From Desulfuromonadales bacterium (GTDB lineage Bacteria > Desulfobacterota > Desulfuromonadia > Desulfuromonadales > JAGXHI01), in the NCBI GenBank assembly GCA_024636295.1, contig JAGXHI010000064.1, forward strand, positions 1-56,277: a stretch of 56,277 nucleotides of DNA, written 5' to 3'. The notes under the pieces were generated by a model. The model searched no databases. It was not told the DNA's origin and saw nothing but the letters and a program-made list of their open reading frames with translations. Within the stretch, counting starts at the first letter, position 1. The number at the start of each line of letters is the position of its first letter. A program made the translations under genes and the position numbers. Shown here in pieces: positions 1-9,252 of this stretch.

Positions 1-269
1 TTCTGCTGCTTCTCGGAGGGGTTCTGGTCGAATCTCTTGCGGAGATCCACGACCGGGATGACCGCTCCCCGAAGATTGATGACCCCTTCTATAAATGAAG
101 GCGCCTTGGGGACGGAGGTCATCTTCTGGGGCCGGATGATTTCCTTGATCCGCATGATATTGAGGGCGTACATCTCAGGCCCTACGCGGAAACATGCAAG
201 TTGAATCTCTTGCTGGACTGGTTTCCGCATCGGTTCGGTTATTGACTGCCCGGGAGCTTCTCCTTTCAT
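1..269 (-). CDS. cheW: CheW-type chemotaxis adaptor, C-terminus cut off by window edge
   Basis: Reading leftward from the ATG at 269 gives about 89 residues of a CheW domain that runs off the left edge. Recognisable CheW features are LACFRVGPEMYALNI, the helix KEIIRPQKMTSVP, and GVINLRGAVIPVVDLRKRF. CheW bridges chemoreceptors and the CheA kinase in the cytoplasm. The ATG overlaps the stop of the upstream CheY-like gene as ATGA, so the two are probably translationally coupled. A GAGG lies about 10 bases upstream. It is the second CheW of this operon and lacks the long N-terminal extension of the first. The fold is clear; its partners are inferred. Confidence 0.9.
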   Translation of the reverse strand, partial: MKGEAPGQSITEPMRKPVQQEIQLACFRVGPEMYALNIMRIKEIIRPQKMTSVPKAPSFIEGVINLRGAVIPVVDLRKRFDQNPSEKQQ

Positions 270-637
270 CGCGTCAAGAACCTCTGTATGGTTTCGATCA
301 CCATGGCGGACTTGAATGGTTTTGTGATATACCAGTCGGCCCCGACCTTTTCTCCCCGCGCCATATCCTCGCGGCTTTTTTTGGCCGTCAACATGATCAC
401 GGGAATCTGTTCGGTATCGGGATCTTTCTTGATCCTGCGACAGACTTCGAAACCGTCGATTTCAGGAAGCATAATATCGAGCAGCACCAGGTCCGGACGC
501 TCCTTTTTTACCGCATCGAGAGCCGCCTGCCCGTTGGTTGCCCCAACGACCTCATAACCCTTGGAGGTCAACAATATGCTCTCAAGCTTGAGAAGGCTCT
601 CTTCATCCTCGACAATCAGGATTTTTTTCTTGGACAC
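266..637 (-). CDS. single-domain response regulator (CheY-like)
   Basis: A 123-residue receiver domain with no output domain. Acidic pocket residues are E10-D11, the phosphoacceptor is D54 in LVLLDIMLPEIDG, and T84 and K106 (in the KPF motif) complete the switch. The start is GTG, with AAGGAG seven bases upstream. The LLDIMLPEIDG motif and the sequence as a whole are closer to PilH/DivK-type regulators than to flagellar CheY, so it may act on something other than the flagellar motor (inference). It lies between two cheW genes in the chemosensory operon and is a candidate phosphate acceptor from the CheA at 2198-4240. Confidence 0.92.
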   Translation of the reverse strand: MSKKKILIVEDEESLLKLESILLTSKGYEVVGATNGQAALDAVKKERPDLVLLDIMLPEIDGFEVCRRIKKDPDTEQIPVIMLTAKKSREDMARGEKVGADWYITKPFKSAMVIETIQRFLTR

Positions 638-658
638 GGATTCGCTCCTTTCTTCGGA

Positions 659-1381
659 TCAGTTGAGTTCCGCGTTCAGGACGCAAGGGAGGTTCAGAAG
701 AATTATCATTTTCCCCTGAATGCGCCCGACCCCCTCCACCAGATCGCGATCCAGGCCCGAGAGAACGCTCGGAGGCGGTTCTATGGCCGGAATGGGGAGA
801 TTGACTACCTGAGAGATGCTATCCACCAGAAGGCCGACGGAACGGTCCTCCTGCTGGCAGACGACAATTCTGGAGTTTGCTGAAATTTCACCGTTTCCCA
901 GTTTCAGGCGTTTTTTCAGGTCGAAAACTGATGTAATGATCCCCCGAAGGGAAATAATTCCGAGAATATAATCAGGCACGCGGGGAAGATCGGTTATTTC
1001 CCTCGGTTTGATTATCTCTCGAATATGGTTGATGTCCAGAGCGTATTCTTCCTCTCCAAGGGAAAAGCTCAGAAACCTTCTCATTTCGTCGTTAATGCGC
1101 AGTTCATTTTCCCCGACAAGGCTTTGCAGATAATCTTCCTCGGAAGAAAATACATCCTCGGTATTTTCGAAAAGCGCCTGGAGTGGGTCCCGAACAATCT
1201 TTTCCCGACCCTCGTCCGAAGGTGCTTTTTCGGCCTGAAACAGCCGGTCGTTTTCGGGGGCGGTCGGTGTGTCCTGAATACGGGGCGAGGCGCCAGAGAG
1301 CTGGTTTTTCTCTTCGGGCCGGCCGGAAACTTTCATTCCTTTTCCAGCGTTCGCTTTTTTCCGGATTTCGGCAAGATCCAT
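659..1381 (-). CDS. cheW: CheW-like adaptor with long N-terminal extension
   Basis: 240 residues. The last ~140 are a CheW domain: FLSFSLGEEEYALDINHIRE, then EIIKPREITDLP and GIISLRGIITSVFDLKKRL. The first ~100 are charged, low-complexity and likely disordered, rich in K, E, P and S. A normal CheW is about 150-170 residues, so the extension is unusual. It could tether the adaptor to another complex, perhaps the neighbouring AAA ATPase (inference). The start is ATG at 1381 with only a weak, distant purine stretch. It is preceded in the same direction by the ATPase gene (17-base gap) and followed by the CheY-like gene. Confidence 0.88.
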   Translation of the reverse strand: MDLAEIRKKANAGKGMKVSGRPEEKNQLSGASPRIQDTPTAPENDRLFQAEKAPSDEGREKIVRDPLQALFENTEDVFSSEEDYLQSLVGENELRINDEMRRFLSFSLGEEEYALDINHIREIIKPREITDLPRVPDYILGIISLRGIITSVFDLKKRLKLGNGEISANSRIVVCQQEDRSVGLLVDSISQVVNLPIPAIEPPPSVLSGLDRDLVEGVGRIQGKMIILLNLPCVLNAELN

Positions 1382-1398
1382 GTAAAATTTCCGTCCCT

Positions 1399-2205
1399 TT
1401 AAAGAGCCATTTCAAGTTCCGGAGCGATTGCATCCAGAATGTCGGCCCCGATCCTCCGGGATTCCCTGCCGAATCCTTCCAGGAGGGCCAGAGAGGCAAT
1501 GTGGTTGATCTTTCGTGGGATTCCCTGGGAATGCCTGTAAATGGCCTCGATAGCACCTTCCTGAAACACCCCGGCCTTCCCGCCTGCGACCTGTATGCGA
1601 AAATCGATAAACTCGGCTGTTTCCTCCCGATCGAGCGGGGTCAGATTGTAGTGCATGCCAATACGCTGCCGCAACGGTTCATAAGCCCTGTGGGCCAGGC
1701 GCTTCCGCAGTTCCGGTTGACCTACGAGTATGACACTGAGGAGGTTCCGGTCATCAAGTTGAAAATTCGTCAGGAGCCGGATTTCATCGAAAGTTTCCTT
1801 GTAGGGAACCAGCTGGGCTTCATCGATGATCAGAACAGGGCAGATATCCTCCTGAAAAAAACGGTACAGTTCTTTTCCGATCTGCTCCAGGAGCTCGACC
1901 TTTGTCCGGGAAGGTTCCTCGATTTCAAGGCGTATGGCAAGAGTCCGTAGAAACTCGAGGGGAGTAAGTCGCGGGTTGGTCAGAAGAATGATCCGATGCT
2001 TCTCCCCCATTTCATCCATAAGAGCCCGTGACAGTGTCGTCTTGCCGCAGCCGATTTCGCCGGTCAGCAAAAGAAGGTCCCGCTCCTCTACGGCATAGAC
2101 AAGTCGCGCCAGCGCCTCCCGATGTTTCCGGCTCAGAAAAAGATACCGAGGATCGGGGGTTTTGCTGAAGGGTTTTTCGTTCAGCCCGTAAAATTCCTCA
2201 TACAT
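1399..2205 (-). CDS. ExeA/GspA-like AAA ATPase in a chemosensory operon
   Basis: 268 residues. The N-terminus MYEEFYGLNEKPFSKTPDPR is diagnostic of the ExeA/GspA/MshM ATPase family. Walker A is GEIGCGKTT (49-57) and Walker B is VLIIDEAQ (124-131), followed by a sensor-like VGQPELRKRL and GIPRKINHIA. Members energise placement of secretins or type IV pilus/MSHA machinery at the peptidoglycan, or act with transposases. No peptidoglycan-binding domain is present here, so only the ATPase module remains. Its start overlaps the end of cheA by 8 bases, which suggests a function with the chemosensory proteins rather than in secretion. Role unproven. Confidence 0.85.
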   Translation of the reverse strand: MYEEFYGLNEKPFSKTPDPRYLFLSRKHREALARLVYAVEERDLLLLTGEIGCGKTTLSRALMDEMGEKHRIILLTNPRLTPLEFLRTLAIRLEIEEPSRTKVELLEQIGKELYRFFQEDICPVLIIDEAQLVPYKETFDEIRLLTNFQLDDRNLLSVILVGQPELRKRLAHRAYEPLRQRIGMHYNLTPLDREETAEFIDFRIQVAGGKAGVFQEGAIEAIYRHSQGIPRKINHIASLALLEGFGRESRRIGADILDAIAPELEMAL

Positions 2206-4240
2206 GAAGAACCGAATCCCCCCTCAGTGCTTCGTTCATCAGCCCGCCGACGTCCAGAACCAGTATGGTTTTCTGATTCCCGAGGTCCGCCGCGCCGGCG
2301 ATTCCCCGGACAAAGGAAAGAGCTGAACCGAGAGATTTGATCACCACGTCCTGCTGGCCGAGCAGTTCGTCCACGACGATGCCCATCCTCTTTTCAGCCA
2401 GGCCCACAACCGCGATAAACAGCCTTTTTCCTCTGGACAGACCGGAAAGATTGAAAATTTCCCCAAGGCGCAGGAGAGGAAGGGTGCTGTTTCTCAGCTC
2501 GATAACCTCTTTTCGCTCGATTGTCCGGATGGAGGCAGCTTCCACCATGAGGGTCTCGAGGACCGAATTGATGGGGATCGCATAAATAGTTTCACCGACC
2601 CGGACGATCAATGCTTTGATTATTGCCAGGGTGATCGGCAGAGTAACGACCACCGAAGTGCCCAGCCCCTTTGCACTGTCCACTTCGATCATGCCGGAAA
2701 GAGAGGAGATATTATTCCGGACCACATCCATACCGACACCGCGGCCCGAGATGTCGCTGACCTCGTCCCGAGTGGAGAACCCGGGCGTGAACAGCAGATC
2801 CAGAAGCGCATCCCGGCTGACATCGTCCCCCTCGGAGATCAGTCCTTTTTCCAGGGCTTTGCGGCGAACTTTTTCCATGTCGACGCCCCGGCCGTCGTCC
2901 CTGACTTCGATCACCACATGGTTTCCCTTTTGGGACGCCCACAGACAGATGGCGCCTTTTTCATCTTTTCCGACGGCGACTCGCTCACCGGGAGTCTCGA
3001 TGCCATGGTCGATTGCATTTCGGATCAGGTGCATCAGGGGATCGGAAAGGTCTTCGACGATGAGCTTGTCCAGCTCGGTCTCCCCTCCCCGGATATCAAG
3101 GGTGACCTTCTTCTGCAATTCATTGGTGACCCGACGAACGATACGGGTCATTTTGTCGAATAGCTGCCCGACGGGAACCATCCGGACTTCCATGACCCCT
3201 TTCTGCAGTTCATCGAGCCGGCGCTGCAGGTTTCGGGTAGCCTTCTGCAATTCGCCGGGGAGATCGCCCGTCCCCTCGATTTTGAGCCTTTCGCAGATTT
3301 CGGAGATGGCTCCCTTGGAGATGACCAGTTCACCCACCACATTCATCAGCGAATCGAGTTTGTCGATATCGACCCGAACCGTACGGCTCAGTGAGCGGGC
3401 TGAAGAGCTTTCCGTCTCGGAAGATTCGGACGGGTCGGATTCGGCCGCGGGATTCGGTTCATTTTCGGCTTCTGGCCGCTGTTTGGTGGCCTGCTTTTTC
3501 CCCAGGAAGAGGATTTCGGCCTCCGTTCCGGAGAGCATCTCCCGAATTTTTTCCACGGGAGAGAATGTTCCGTACAAAAGTTGAAATCCGATCCGATCCT
3601 CGGCCTCCCCCGTGGAGGGAAGGGTGCTGATGATTTCCCCGTCTTTCTTCAGAAGGTCTGAAATCTCAGCCAATTCCTGATCGAAATTGGAAAAGGAGAA
3701 CGAGACCTTAACCACCAGGATGTTCCTTCCTTTTTTCAGGTTTTCCCGCAGGCGGTGCTCTTCGTACTCAGTGAGAACGTTCAGTATCTCCCTGTCCAGA
3801 GCCAATCCCTTCAGAAAATCGTCCTCGGCATCCACCTTTCCGGAGCAAATCCGGTTGATCCGCTCAATGAGCGCCTTGATGTCCAGGGTGAAATCCTCTT
3901 TTTCCCCTTTCCCCTGCACAAGTCGGGTCAGGGCCTCAAGTGCCTCAAAGAGGGCTTCGAGAGCATTTCCATCAAGGTTGACCTTGCCGAGGCGGAGGCT
4001 GTCAAGCAGGTTCTCCATCTGATGGGCCAGTTCTGAAATATCATCGAATCCAAACATTCCCGCCAGACCCTTGATCGAATGCGCCCCCCGAAAAATGCTG
4101 TTCAGATTCTCCGGGTCGTTCTCGCCGCCGGAATCAAGATCGTTTCCCAGCGCCATCAAATCATTGCTCAATCTTTCGACGATTTCTTCCGCCTCGCCGA
4201 GGAAGTCGCGAATGGCCAGGGACCTGGATTTCTCAGCCAC
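2198..4240 (-). CDS. cheA: chemotaxis histidine kinase CheA
   Basis: 680 residues with the full CheA order. The HPt domain carries the phosphorylated His54 in RGAHSIKGLAGMFGF. A variable linker (~240-285) rich in E and S follows, then the P3 dimerisation helix VDIDKLDSLMNVVGEL. The HATPase has its N-box LIRNAIDHGIETPGER, G1 VRDDGRGVD and G2 GRGVGMDVVR. A C-terminal CheW-like domain ends in VLDVGGLMNEAL. It autophosphorylates with ATP and passes phosphate to the adjacent receivers. The GTG start has AAGGAGG five bases upstream and overlaps the stop of the preceding response regulator. No receiver domain is fused at the C-terminus. Confidence 0.97.
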   Translation of the reverse strand: MAEKSRSLAIRDFLGEAEEIVERLSNDLMALGNDLDSGGENDPENLNSIFRGAHSIKGLAGMFGFDDISELAHQMENLLDSLRLGKVNLDGNALEALFEALEALTRLVQGKGEKEDFTLDIKALIERINRICSGKVDAEDDFLKGLALDREILNVLTEYEEHRLRENLKKGRNILVVKVSFSFSNFDQELAEISDLLKKDGEIISTLPSTGEAEDRIGFQLLYGTFSPVEKIREMLSGTEAEILFLGKKQATKQRPEAENEPNPAAESDPSESSETESSSARSLSRTVRVDIDKLDSLMNVVGELVISKGAISEICERLKIEGTGDLPGELQKATRNLQRRLDELQKGVMEVRMVPVGQLFDKMTRIVRRVTNELQKKVTLDIRGGETELDKLIVEDLSDPLMHLIRNAIDHGIETPGERVAVGKDEKGAICLWASQKGNHVVIEVRDDGRGVDMEKVRRKALEKGLISEGDDVSRDALLDLLFTPGFSTRDEVSDISGRGVGMDVVRNNISSLSGMIEVDSAKGLGTSVVVTLPITLAIIKALIVRVGETIYAIPINSVLETLMVEAASIRTIERKEVIELRNSTLPLLRLGEIFNLSGLSRGKRLFIAVVGLAEKRMGIVVDELLGQQDVVIKSLGSALSFVRGIAGAADLGNQKTILVLDVGGLMNEALRGDSVLHV

Positions 4241-4616
4241 GGGTTCCTCCTTCGAGATATTGCAGGATCAGCTTTTGCAGATCTCCCGGAGAAAAAGGTT
4301 TTACCAGGTAGGCATCCGCCCCCAGGCTCAGACCTTTCTCGCGGTCCCGCTCGCTCCCTTCGGTGCTGACAATGAACAGGGGGATGGATTGGTAGTTCTG
4401 ATTCTTCCGGATAAAGCTGATGAGTTCAAGGCCGTTGATGTCCGGCATGTTGATATCGGTTATGACCAGATCGACCTTCTCCCGGGGCAGAATGCGAAGA
4501 GCTTCGAAACCATTGGCCGCTTCGACGATCTCGAAATCCCCCATGGCTGCGATGGTCGAAACGAGCAGGGACCTCATCGTGGGGGAATCTTCAGCAATCA
4601 GGATTTTCTTCGGCAC
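4233..4616 (-). CDS. cheY: single-domain response regulator upstream of cheA
   Basis: 127-residue receiver domain. The acidic pocket includes D10, the phosphoacceptor is D54 in DLVITDINMPDINGLE, S84/T85 fill the switch position and K106 lies in LVKPFSPGDL. The motif ITDINMPDINGLELI is typical of CheY proteins in chemosensory operons. The start is GTG with GGAGG eight bases upstream, and the 3' end overlaps cheA by 8 bases. It is the likelier direct partner of this CheA; the second receiver, at 266-637, may serve as a phosphate sink or a second output (inference). Confidence 0.93.
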   Translation of the reverse strand: MPKKILIAEDSPTMRSLLVSTIAAMGDFEIVEAANGFEALRILPREKVDLVITDINMPDINGLELISFIRKNQNYQSIPLFIVSTEGSERDREKGLSLGADAYLVKPFSPGDLQKLILQYLEGGTRG

Positions 4617-4631
4617 TCACATCCCTCCTTT

Positions 4632-5837
4632 TCAAACCGCATTCATTCCTTTCAGGCGTCTTTCCAGAAGGGCCTTTTCCATGGCCAGCCCCGCCTGAGA
4701 CAGAAAAATCTCGAAAGATTCAGTGTCGCCGACCGGCGTCCTCTCTGGAAGGTTGTCCCCGTAGATGATCGCAACCACTCGGCCTTCACTGATGATCGGC
4801 CCCAGAAAAACTTCCTCCGGGTCCTCTCCACCGAGCTGTTCCCGAAGATAGCCATCCCAGAGTCCCGTCCCGAGACGGAGCTTGCGCGCCCTCATTTCCC
4901 GAAGCACCGGTTCGAAGGAAGAGCCTTCGTCCCGCAGAATTTTCATGCGCCTGATTTTTGCGTCCACAATGCCGTCCATTCCGAATTGCCCAAGACCCAC
5001 GATCTCCTTCTCTTTGACCATGAAGATGACTGCCCGGTTCATCAACTCGCTGGCGAATCGGAGAACCAGAAGGGTGATGCCTCCTCCCAGAGATGGACTA
5101 CCGAGTTCCTGGAGCATCCCTTTGAGCAGGTACAGCCCGGGAGATTCCGGACCTTTTTCCCGGATATCCTTTTCCGGCTCATCGCCAAATTCCCTGAGAA
5201 GTTCCGCTCCCAGATTGAACAGGGACGTCGAAGCCCCAAGTCCGCTGGAATTCGCCTCCTCCAGAGAAAAAGCCTCCATATCCATTCCAGGCAGGCTCTC
5301 TTCTTCAGCGACAGGCTCCCCTCTGTGGATTTTCTCATCGAGAAGCCGGCTGCCTTCCATGGCCAGCCATTGTGGATTAAGTCCTGGTTCCAGAATCAGC
5401 TCAAAAGGATTTGCGGATACCTTTTCAGGGTTCGACATCTCACCCACTTCAAAGGAAAAAGTACCGCCCGACCATCCGAAAAAGCTGTATGCGATCTTCT
5501 CGACCTGCTCCTTGACCGCTTCCTCGAGGGCGACCCTGGGAACCTCGAACCGCTCCACGAGCAAATCCTGCAGAGGAGCCTTGCCCCCCAGCTTCCTGTG
5601 AAGGGCAAGAGCTTTCTTCATGGTCCCCAGATCGCACAAGGACTTGTTCAGCAGGACATCACCGAGATGAGCCCGGTATGCGGTAGACTGGGCCTGGATC
5701 ACCTGTCCATTTCTGAAGACGATTCCGCCTTCCCGCTCCCCCCATTTGAGGGTGAGCTTTCCGGATTTTCGGCTAAGGCTGACAATCTGGAGAATATCCC
5801 CCAGACCGAGATCTTCGAGATTTCCGACCAGACTCAT
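4632..5837 (-). CDS. DUF4388 (PATAN-like) protein with C-terminal GAF-like region
   Basis: About 401 residues from the ATG at 5837. The N-terminus MSLVGNLEDLGLGDILQIV followed by SLSRKSGKLTL is a DUF4388 domain, found across Deltaproteobacteria next to two-component and gliding/pilus genes. The middle (~100-240) is acidic and poorly conserved. The last ~160 residues (LVLRFASELMNRAVIFMV through GDTESFEIFLSQAGLAMEKA) look like a GAF/sensor domain. A TTG at 5867 would add ten residues but lacks a ribosome site and precedes the usual family start. As first gene of the chemosensory operon, it may feed an intracellular signal to CheA (inference). No receptor (MCP) is encoded in the window. Confidence 0.85.
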   Translation of the reverse strand: MSLVGNLEDLGLGDILQIVSLSRKSGKLTLKWGEREGGIVFRNGQVIQAQSTAYRAHLGDVLLNKSLCDLGTMKKALALHRKLGGKAPLQDLLVERFEVPRVALEEAVKEQVEKIAYSFFGWSGGTFSFEVGEMSNPEKVSANPFELILEPGLNPQWLAMEGSRLLDEKIHRGEPVAEEESLPGMDMEAFSLEEANSSGLGASTSLFNLGAELLREFGDEPEKDIREKGPESPGLYLLKGMLQELGSPSLGGGITLLVLRFASELMNRAVIFMVKEKEIVGLGQFGMDGIVDAKIRRMKILRDEGSSFEPVLREMRARKLRLGTGLWDGYLREQLGGEDPEEVFLGPIISEGRVVAIIYGDNLPERTPVGDTESFEIFLSQAGLAMEKALLERRLKGMNAV

Positions 5838-5971
5838 GAACCTGCTTTCCGCACGCAGGGCATCCAAGGATTTCGGTTATAAAAGCTTAGAATTAAATAG
5901 AAAAGACTATATATCAGGTAAACTTTCAAGTAAAGGATTTTTCCCTTACTTTCTTTTGTGTAAAAACCCAT

Positions 5972-7285
5972 TCAATGTTCCCTGTTTCTCCATACGATGC
6001 GTATTGGACATCCTTCAAAACTAAAAGCTTCTCTGATTTTATTTAAAATGAACCGACGATAGGAAAAATGTATACCTTCCTCTTTACTCACAAAAATGAC
6101 GAAGGTGGGCGGTCGAACGGATTTCTGTGTGATATAAAAGAATTTCAGGCGCCGCCCCCTGTAAACGGGGGGCGGATGCGCCTCGATAGCCTCGGTGAGA
6201 ATTTTGTTCAGTTTGGGAGTAGCTATTTTTTTGTTGTATTCTTCGGAAACTTTTTCGACAACACCCATGATTTTGGATACACGCTGTCCAGTGAGGGCGG
6301 AGACGAAGAGAATAGGAGCGTAGGGAAGAAACTTGAATGAATCCCGCAATTCACGCGTGAATTTTCCAGTGGATGACGTGTCTTTTTCAGGGATGTCCCA
6401 CTTGTTAACCACGAGAATAACGGCCCTTCCCTTTTCATGCGCATATCCCGCCACCGTGAGGTCCTGCTCGACAACCCCCTGTTCGGCATCGATGACAACC
6501 AGAACCACATGGGCACGGTCCATGGCTTTCAGCGCCTGGATAATGCTGAATTTCTCCAGAGTCAGGCTGACCTTCCCCTTGCGACGAATGCCCGCCGTGT
6601 CTATCAGGACGTATCGTTGGCCGTTGTAGACAAAAGGGGTGTCGATGCTGTCCAGGGTCGTTCCCGCAACGGGATTGGCAACCACCCGCTCATAACCCAG
6701 CAGCCGATTGACAAGGGAAGACTTGCCGACGTTCGGACGCCCGACGACAGCCAGACGCGTTTCCTTCTCAACAGCTGGAGAAACCCGGGAAGGAGGAAGG
6801 CAAGCAACAACCTCCTCCATCAGATCCTCCACGCCCCGTCCGTGCTCTGCGGATACGGAATGAATATTTTCCACCCCCAGAGCATAGAATTCACCGACGG
6901 CGGATTCTTGTTTTTCCCCGTCGATCTTGTTGACAACACTGAAAACGGGTTTATCCACCCGGCGCAGCATGGAAGCCGTTTCAAGGTCCGAAGGCGTCAA
7001 CCCTTCACGCCCGTCCATGATAAACAGAATGACATCGGCCTCCTCGATGGCCAGCTGTGCCTGCTCCCTCATCTGCACCAGCAGACGGTCTTCGCTGATT
7101 GGTTCGAAGCCGCCCGTATCGACGAGAAGAAATGGAATTTCGAAACGTGTGACTTCCGCATAATTGCGGTCGCGGGTAACCCCGGGGATATCCTCGACAA
7201 TTGCCTTTCGGCGTCCGAGTATTCGATTGAAAAGTGTAGATTTGCCCACATTGGGCCGACCGACAATGGCAACAACTGGAATCAT
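5972..7285 (-). CDS. der: ribosome assembly GTPase Der (EngA)
   Basis: 437 residues from the ATG at 7285; an in-frame TTG 12 bases further upstream is less likely. It has two tandem GTPase domains, each with a P-loop GRPNVGKS (near residues 9 and 175), G3 DTGGFEP and [10 protein letters not shown], and G4 NKID and NKWD. The C-terminal KH-like domain contains LKFFYITQ and [18 protein letters not shown]. Der acts in maturation of the 50S ribosomal subunit in the cytoplasm. It is followed after 134 AT-rich bases by the chemosensory operon and preceded by era, so two ribosome-associated GTPases sit together. Confidence 0.98.
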   Translation of the reverse strand: MIPVVAIVGRPNVGKSTLFNRILGRRKAIVEDIPGVTRDRNYAEVTRFEIPFLLVDTGGFEPISEDRLLVQMREQAQLAIEEADVILFIMDGREGLTPSDLETASMLRRVDKPVFSVVNKIDGEKQESAVGEFYALGVENIHSVSAEHGRGVEDLMEEVVACLPPSRVSPAVEKETRLAVVGRPNVGKSSLVNRLLGYERVVANPVAGTTLDSIDTPFVYNGQRYVLIDTAGIRRKGKVSLTLEKFSIIQALKAMDRAHVVLVVIDAEQGVVEQDLTVAGYAHEKGRAVILVVNKWDIPEKDTSSTGKFTRELRDSFKFLPYAPILFVSALTGQRVSKIMGVVEKVSEEYNKKIATPKLNKILTEAIEAHPPPVYRGRRLKFFYITQKSVRPPTFVIFVSKEEGIHFSYRRFILNKIREAFSFEGCPIRIVWRNREH

Positions 7286-7326
7286 GATTGGAACCAAATA
7301 TAGGAGGGATGCGTCCGAAAACGCTG

Positions 7327-8229
7327 TCAGTGGTACCCGAACTCTTTCAGGAGTCGTTCGGATCGGGTCCAGTTCTTCTGAACCCGAACGAAGAGATCAA
7401 GATAAACGCGGGTTCCGAGAAATCGCTCTATTTCGTGACGAGCAGACTGACCGATGGTCCGGATCATCTGACCGTTTTTGCCGAGAATGATTTTTTTATG
7501 AGATTCCCTCTCGACATGGATGACCACGTTCAGGACCACGAGGTTCTTCTCGGGTTTTTCCTCGAACTTCTCCACCAGAACCGCCACACCATAGGGAATT
7601 TCCTCACTGGTCCGGATAAGCACCTGTTCACGGACCATTTCCGCCACAATGAACCGTTCCGGCAAATCCGTGATCATCTCCTCGGGATAGTACTTCGGGC
7701 CTTCTGGCAGGAGCCGCAACAGCGAGCGGACTATGTCCTCTGTTCCATCTCCCGAGAGGGCAGAGACGGGGATGATCTCCCGGAAAGAAAAACGTTTTGA
7801 GTAATGGTCGATCAAGGGCAGCAGAAACTCCGGAGAGACCAGATCGATCTTGTTGATAACCAGAATCACCGGGGCGAGGGTCTTCTCGAGGAACTCCATG
7901 ATGAATTCGTCCTTTTTTTCCGGACGGTTCGTGGCCTCGACTAATAACAGGATCGCATCCACATCCGCGCAGGCGGACAGGGCCTGATCGACCATGTAAC
8001 GATTGAGCTTGCCTTCGCCTTTGTGAATACCGGGAGTATCCAGAAAGAGGATCTGACCTTCGGGCACGGTATGGATTCCCAGGATCCTGTTGCGGGTGGT
8101 CTGGGGCTTGGGTGAGGTAATGGCGATCTTCTGCCCGAGAATCCGGTTGAGCAGTGTCGATTTTCCCACATTCGGGCGGCCAATGATCGCCACGAAGCCG
8201 GAACGGAAGGAGGAAGCAGCATCACTCAT
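7327..8229 (-). CDS. era: ribosome maturation GTPase Era
   Basis: 300 residues. The N-terminal GTPase has G1 GRPNVGKST, an effector segment [17 protein letters not shown]3 [10 protein letters not shown] and G4 NKID. The C-terminal KH domain ([20 protein letters not shown]) binds the 3' end of 16S rRNA in known Era proteins. The length is standard. The ATG at 8229 has AGGAGG nearby. It lies 12 bases after the radical SAM gene, continuing the rnc-radical SAM-era order. It works in 30S subunit assembly, in keeping with RNase III just upstream. Confidence 0.98.
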   Translation of the reverse strand: MSDAASSFRSGFVAIIGRPNVGKSTLLNRILGQKIAITSPKPQTTRNRILGIHTVPEGQILFLDTPGIHKGEGKLNRYMVDQALSACADVDAILLLVEATNRPEKKDEFIMEFLEKTLAPVILVINKIDLVSPEFLLPLIDHYSKRFSFREIIPVSALSGDGTEDIVRSLLRLLPEGPKYYPEEMITDLPERFIVAEMVREQVLIRTSEEIPYGVAVLVEKFEEKPEKNLVVLNVVIHVERESHKKIILGKNGQMIRTIGQSARHEIERFLGTRVYLDLFVRVQKNWTRSERLLKEFGYH

Positions 8230-8241
8230 TCGGGCCTCCTT

Positions 8242-9252
8242 TCAGGTAAATTCCGTGAGTTCAGTGAGGGTAAAAATCCGGTCGCCCAATGCGAGGTCCT
8301 CCCGATGGAGGCCCGGATCCGGCACGATTGAAAAACCTGCCCTTTCTCTCCGCAACGCCTCCAGATTGGCCCGGCGGTGTCCCCGGGCATCGGAAAGATC
8401 GGCAGGATGAACCCGTACCGATATCTCCTGGTCAAAGGCGATCCGTCTCAGGGCGCGCAGCCAGAGACAAGAGCGGACCAGTTGACCGAATGCCGGATGG
8501 TAGGCGCCCGCGGCAACCATGCTTTTCGAATCGAGAGCAGGGTTTCCCTGGAGGCCCATACGGACAACCGGAACCCCGGCGCGGCGGCAGCGCCAGAGAA
8601 GATCAGCGCACCACAGGGCCGCTTTCTCCGCTCCCGGAGGGCTGTAACGGCCCGCGAGATACAGATCCTCAAGACCCGTTCCCCGGAAAACCACGGCAGG
8701 ATAGATGCGGAGAAAATCAGGTTTCAGCGCCAGAGCTTGCTCCAGAGAATCCACGGCTTCATGCCGATCTCCGCCTGGAAGACCCGGAAGAAGTTGCAGA
8801 CCGATCCGGAGACCGGATCTCCGCAGCCTCTCGACAGCCTCTGGGATGCACTCGGGACCATGTCCTCGCTTCACCGCCCGCAGAACACTTTCCGAAAAAG
8901 ACTGGCACCCGAGCTCTACCGTAGTTACCCCCCTTTCCCGCAGGTACGAGGCGATATCCCCTCCCAGCGCATCGGGACGGGTGGAAACGCGGATCCCGGC
9001 GACCCGTCCGGCGCGGAGGGCTGGCGCTGCGGACTCGAGATATCCATCCCGCTGTACAGCGTCCAGCAGGGTAAAAGTCCCTCCATAAAAAGCTACTTCC
9101 CCTTCACCGCAGGGAGGAAGCATCCGGTCCAGCTCGGCAGAGACCTCCTCGGGGGAAGGGCGGAAGGCGCGACCTGAGGTACTGTGCTGGTCACAGAAGA
9201 GACACCTGTGAGGGCACCCCTCGTGCGGGATGAAGAAAGGATATATCTTCAC
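8242..9252 (-). CDS. Elp3-like radical SAM protein without acetyltransferase domain
   Basis: 336 residues. The start MKIYPFFIPHEGCPHRCLFC contains a CX3CX2C cluster motif (C13, C17, C20) that would hold the SAM-cleaving [4Fe-4S] cluster. FYGGTFTLL, VSTRPDAL, VTTVELGCQSF and QLLPGLPGGD match the Elp3 radical SAM core. The HAT acetyltransferase half of true Elp3 (~500 residues) is missing. Similar short proteins sit beside rnc in several phyla, suggesting an RNA-related role, but no substrate is known to me. Its start overlaps the end of rnc by 4 bases, so it is probably co-translated with RNase III. Confidence 0.88.
   Translation of the reverse strand: MKIYPFFIPHEGCPHRCLFCDQHSTSGRAFRPSPEEVSAELDRMLPPCGEGEVAFYGGTFTLLDAVQRDGYLESAAPALRAGRVAGIRVSTRPDALGGDIASYLRERGVTTVELGCQSFSESVLRAVKRGHGPECIPEAVERLRRSGLRIGLQLLPGLPGGDRHEAVDSLEQALALKPDFLRIYPAVVFRGTGLEDLYLAGRYSPPGAEKAALWCADLLWRCRRAGVPVVRMGLQGNPALDSKSMVAAGAYHPAFGQLVRSCLWLRALRRIAFDQEISVRVHPADLSDARGHRRANLEALRRERAGFSIVPDPGLHREDLALGDRIFTLTELTEFT

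Noticed and set aside
4071..5882. 603-codon plus-strand open frame
   Set aside because: It lies antisense across cheA, the response regulator and the DUF4388 gene, all with clear family motifs. Its own translation is rich in H, R, P and S with no domain.
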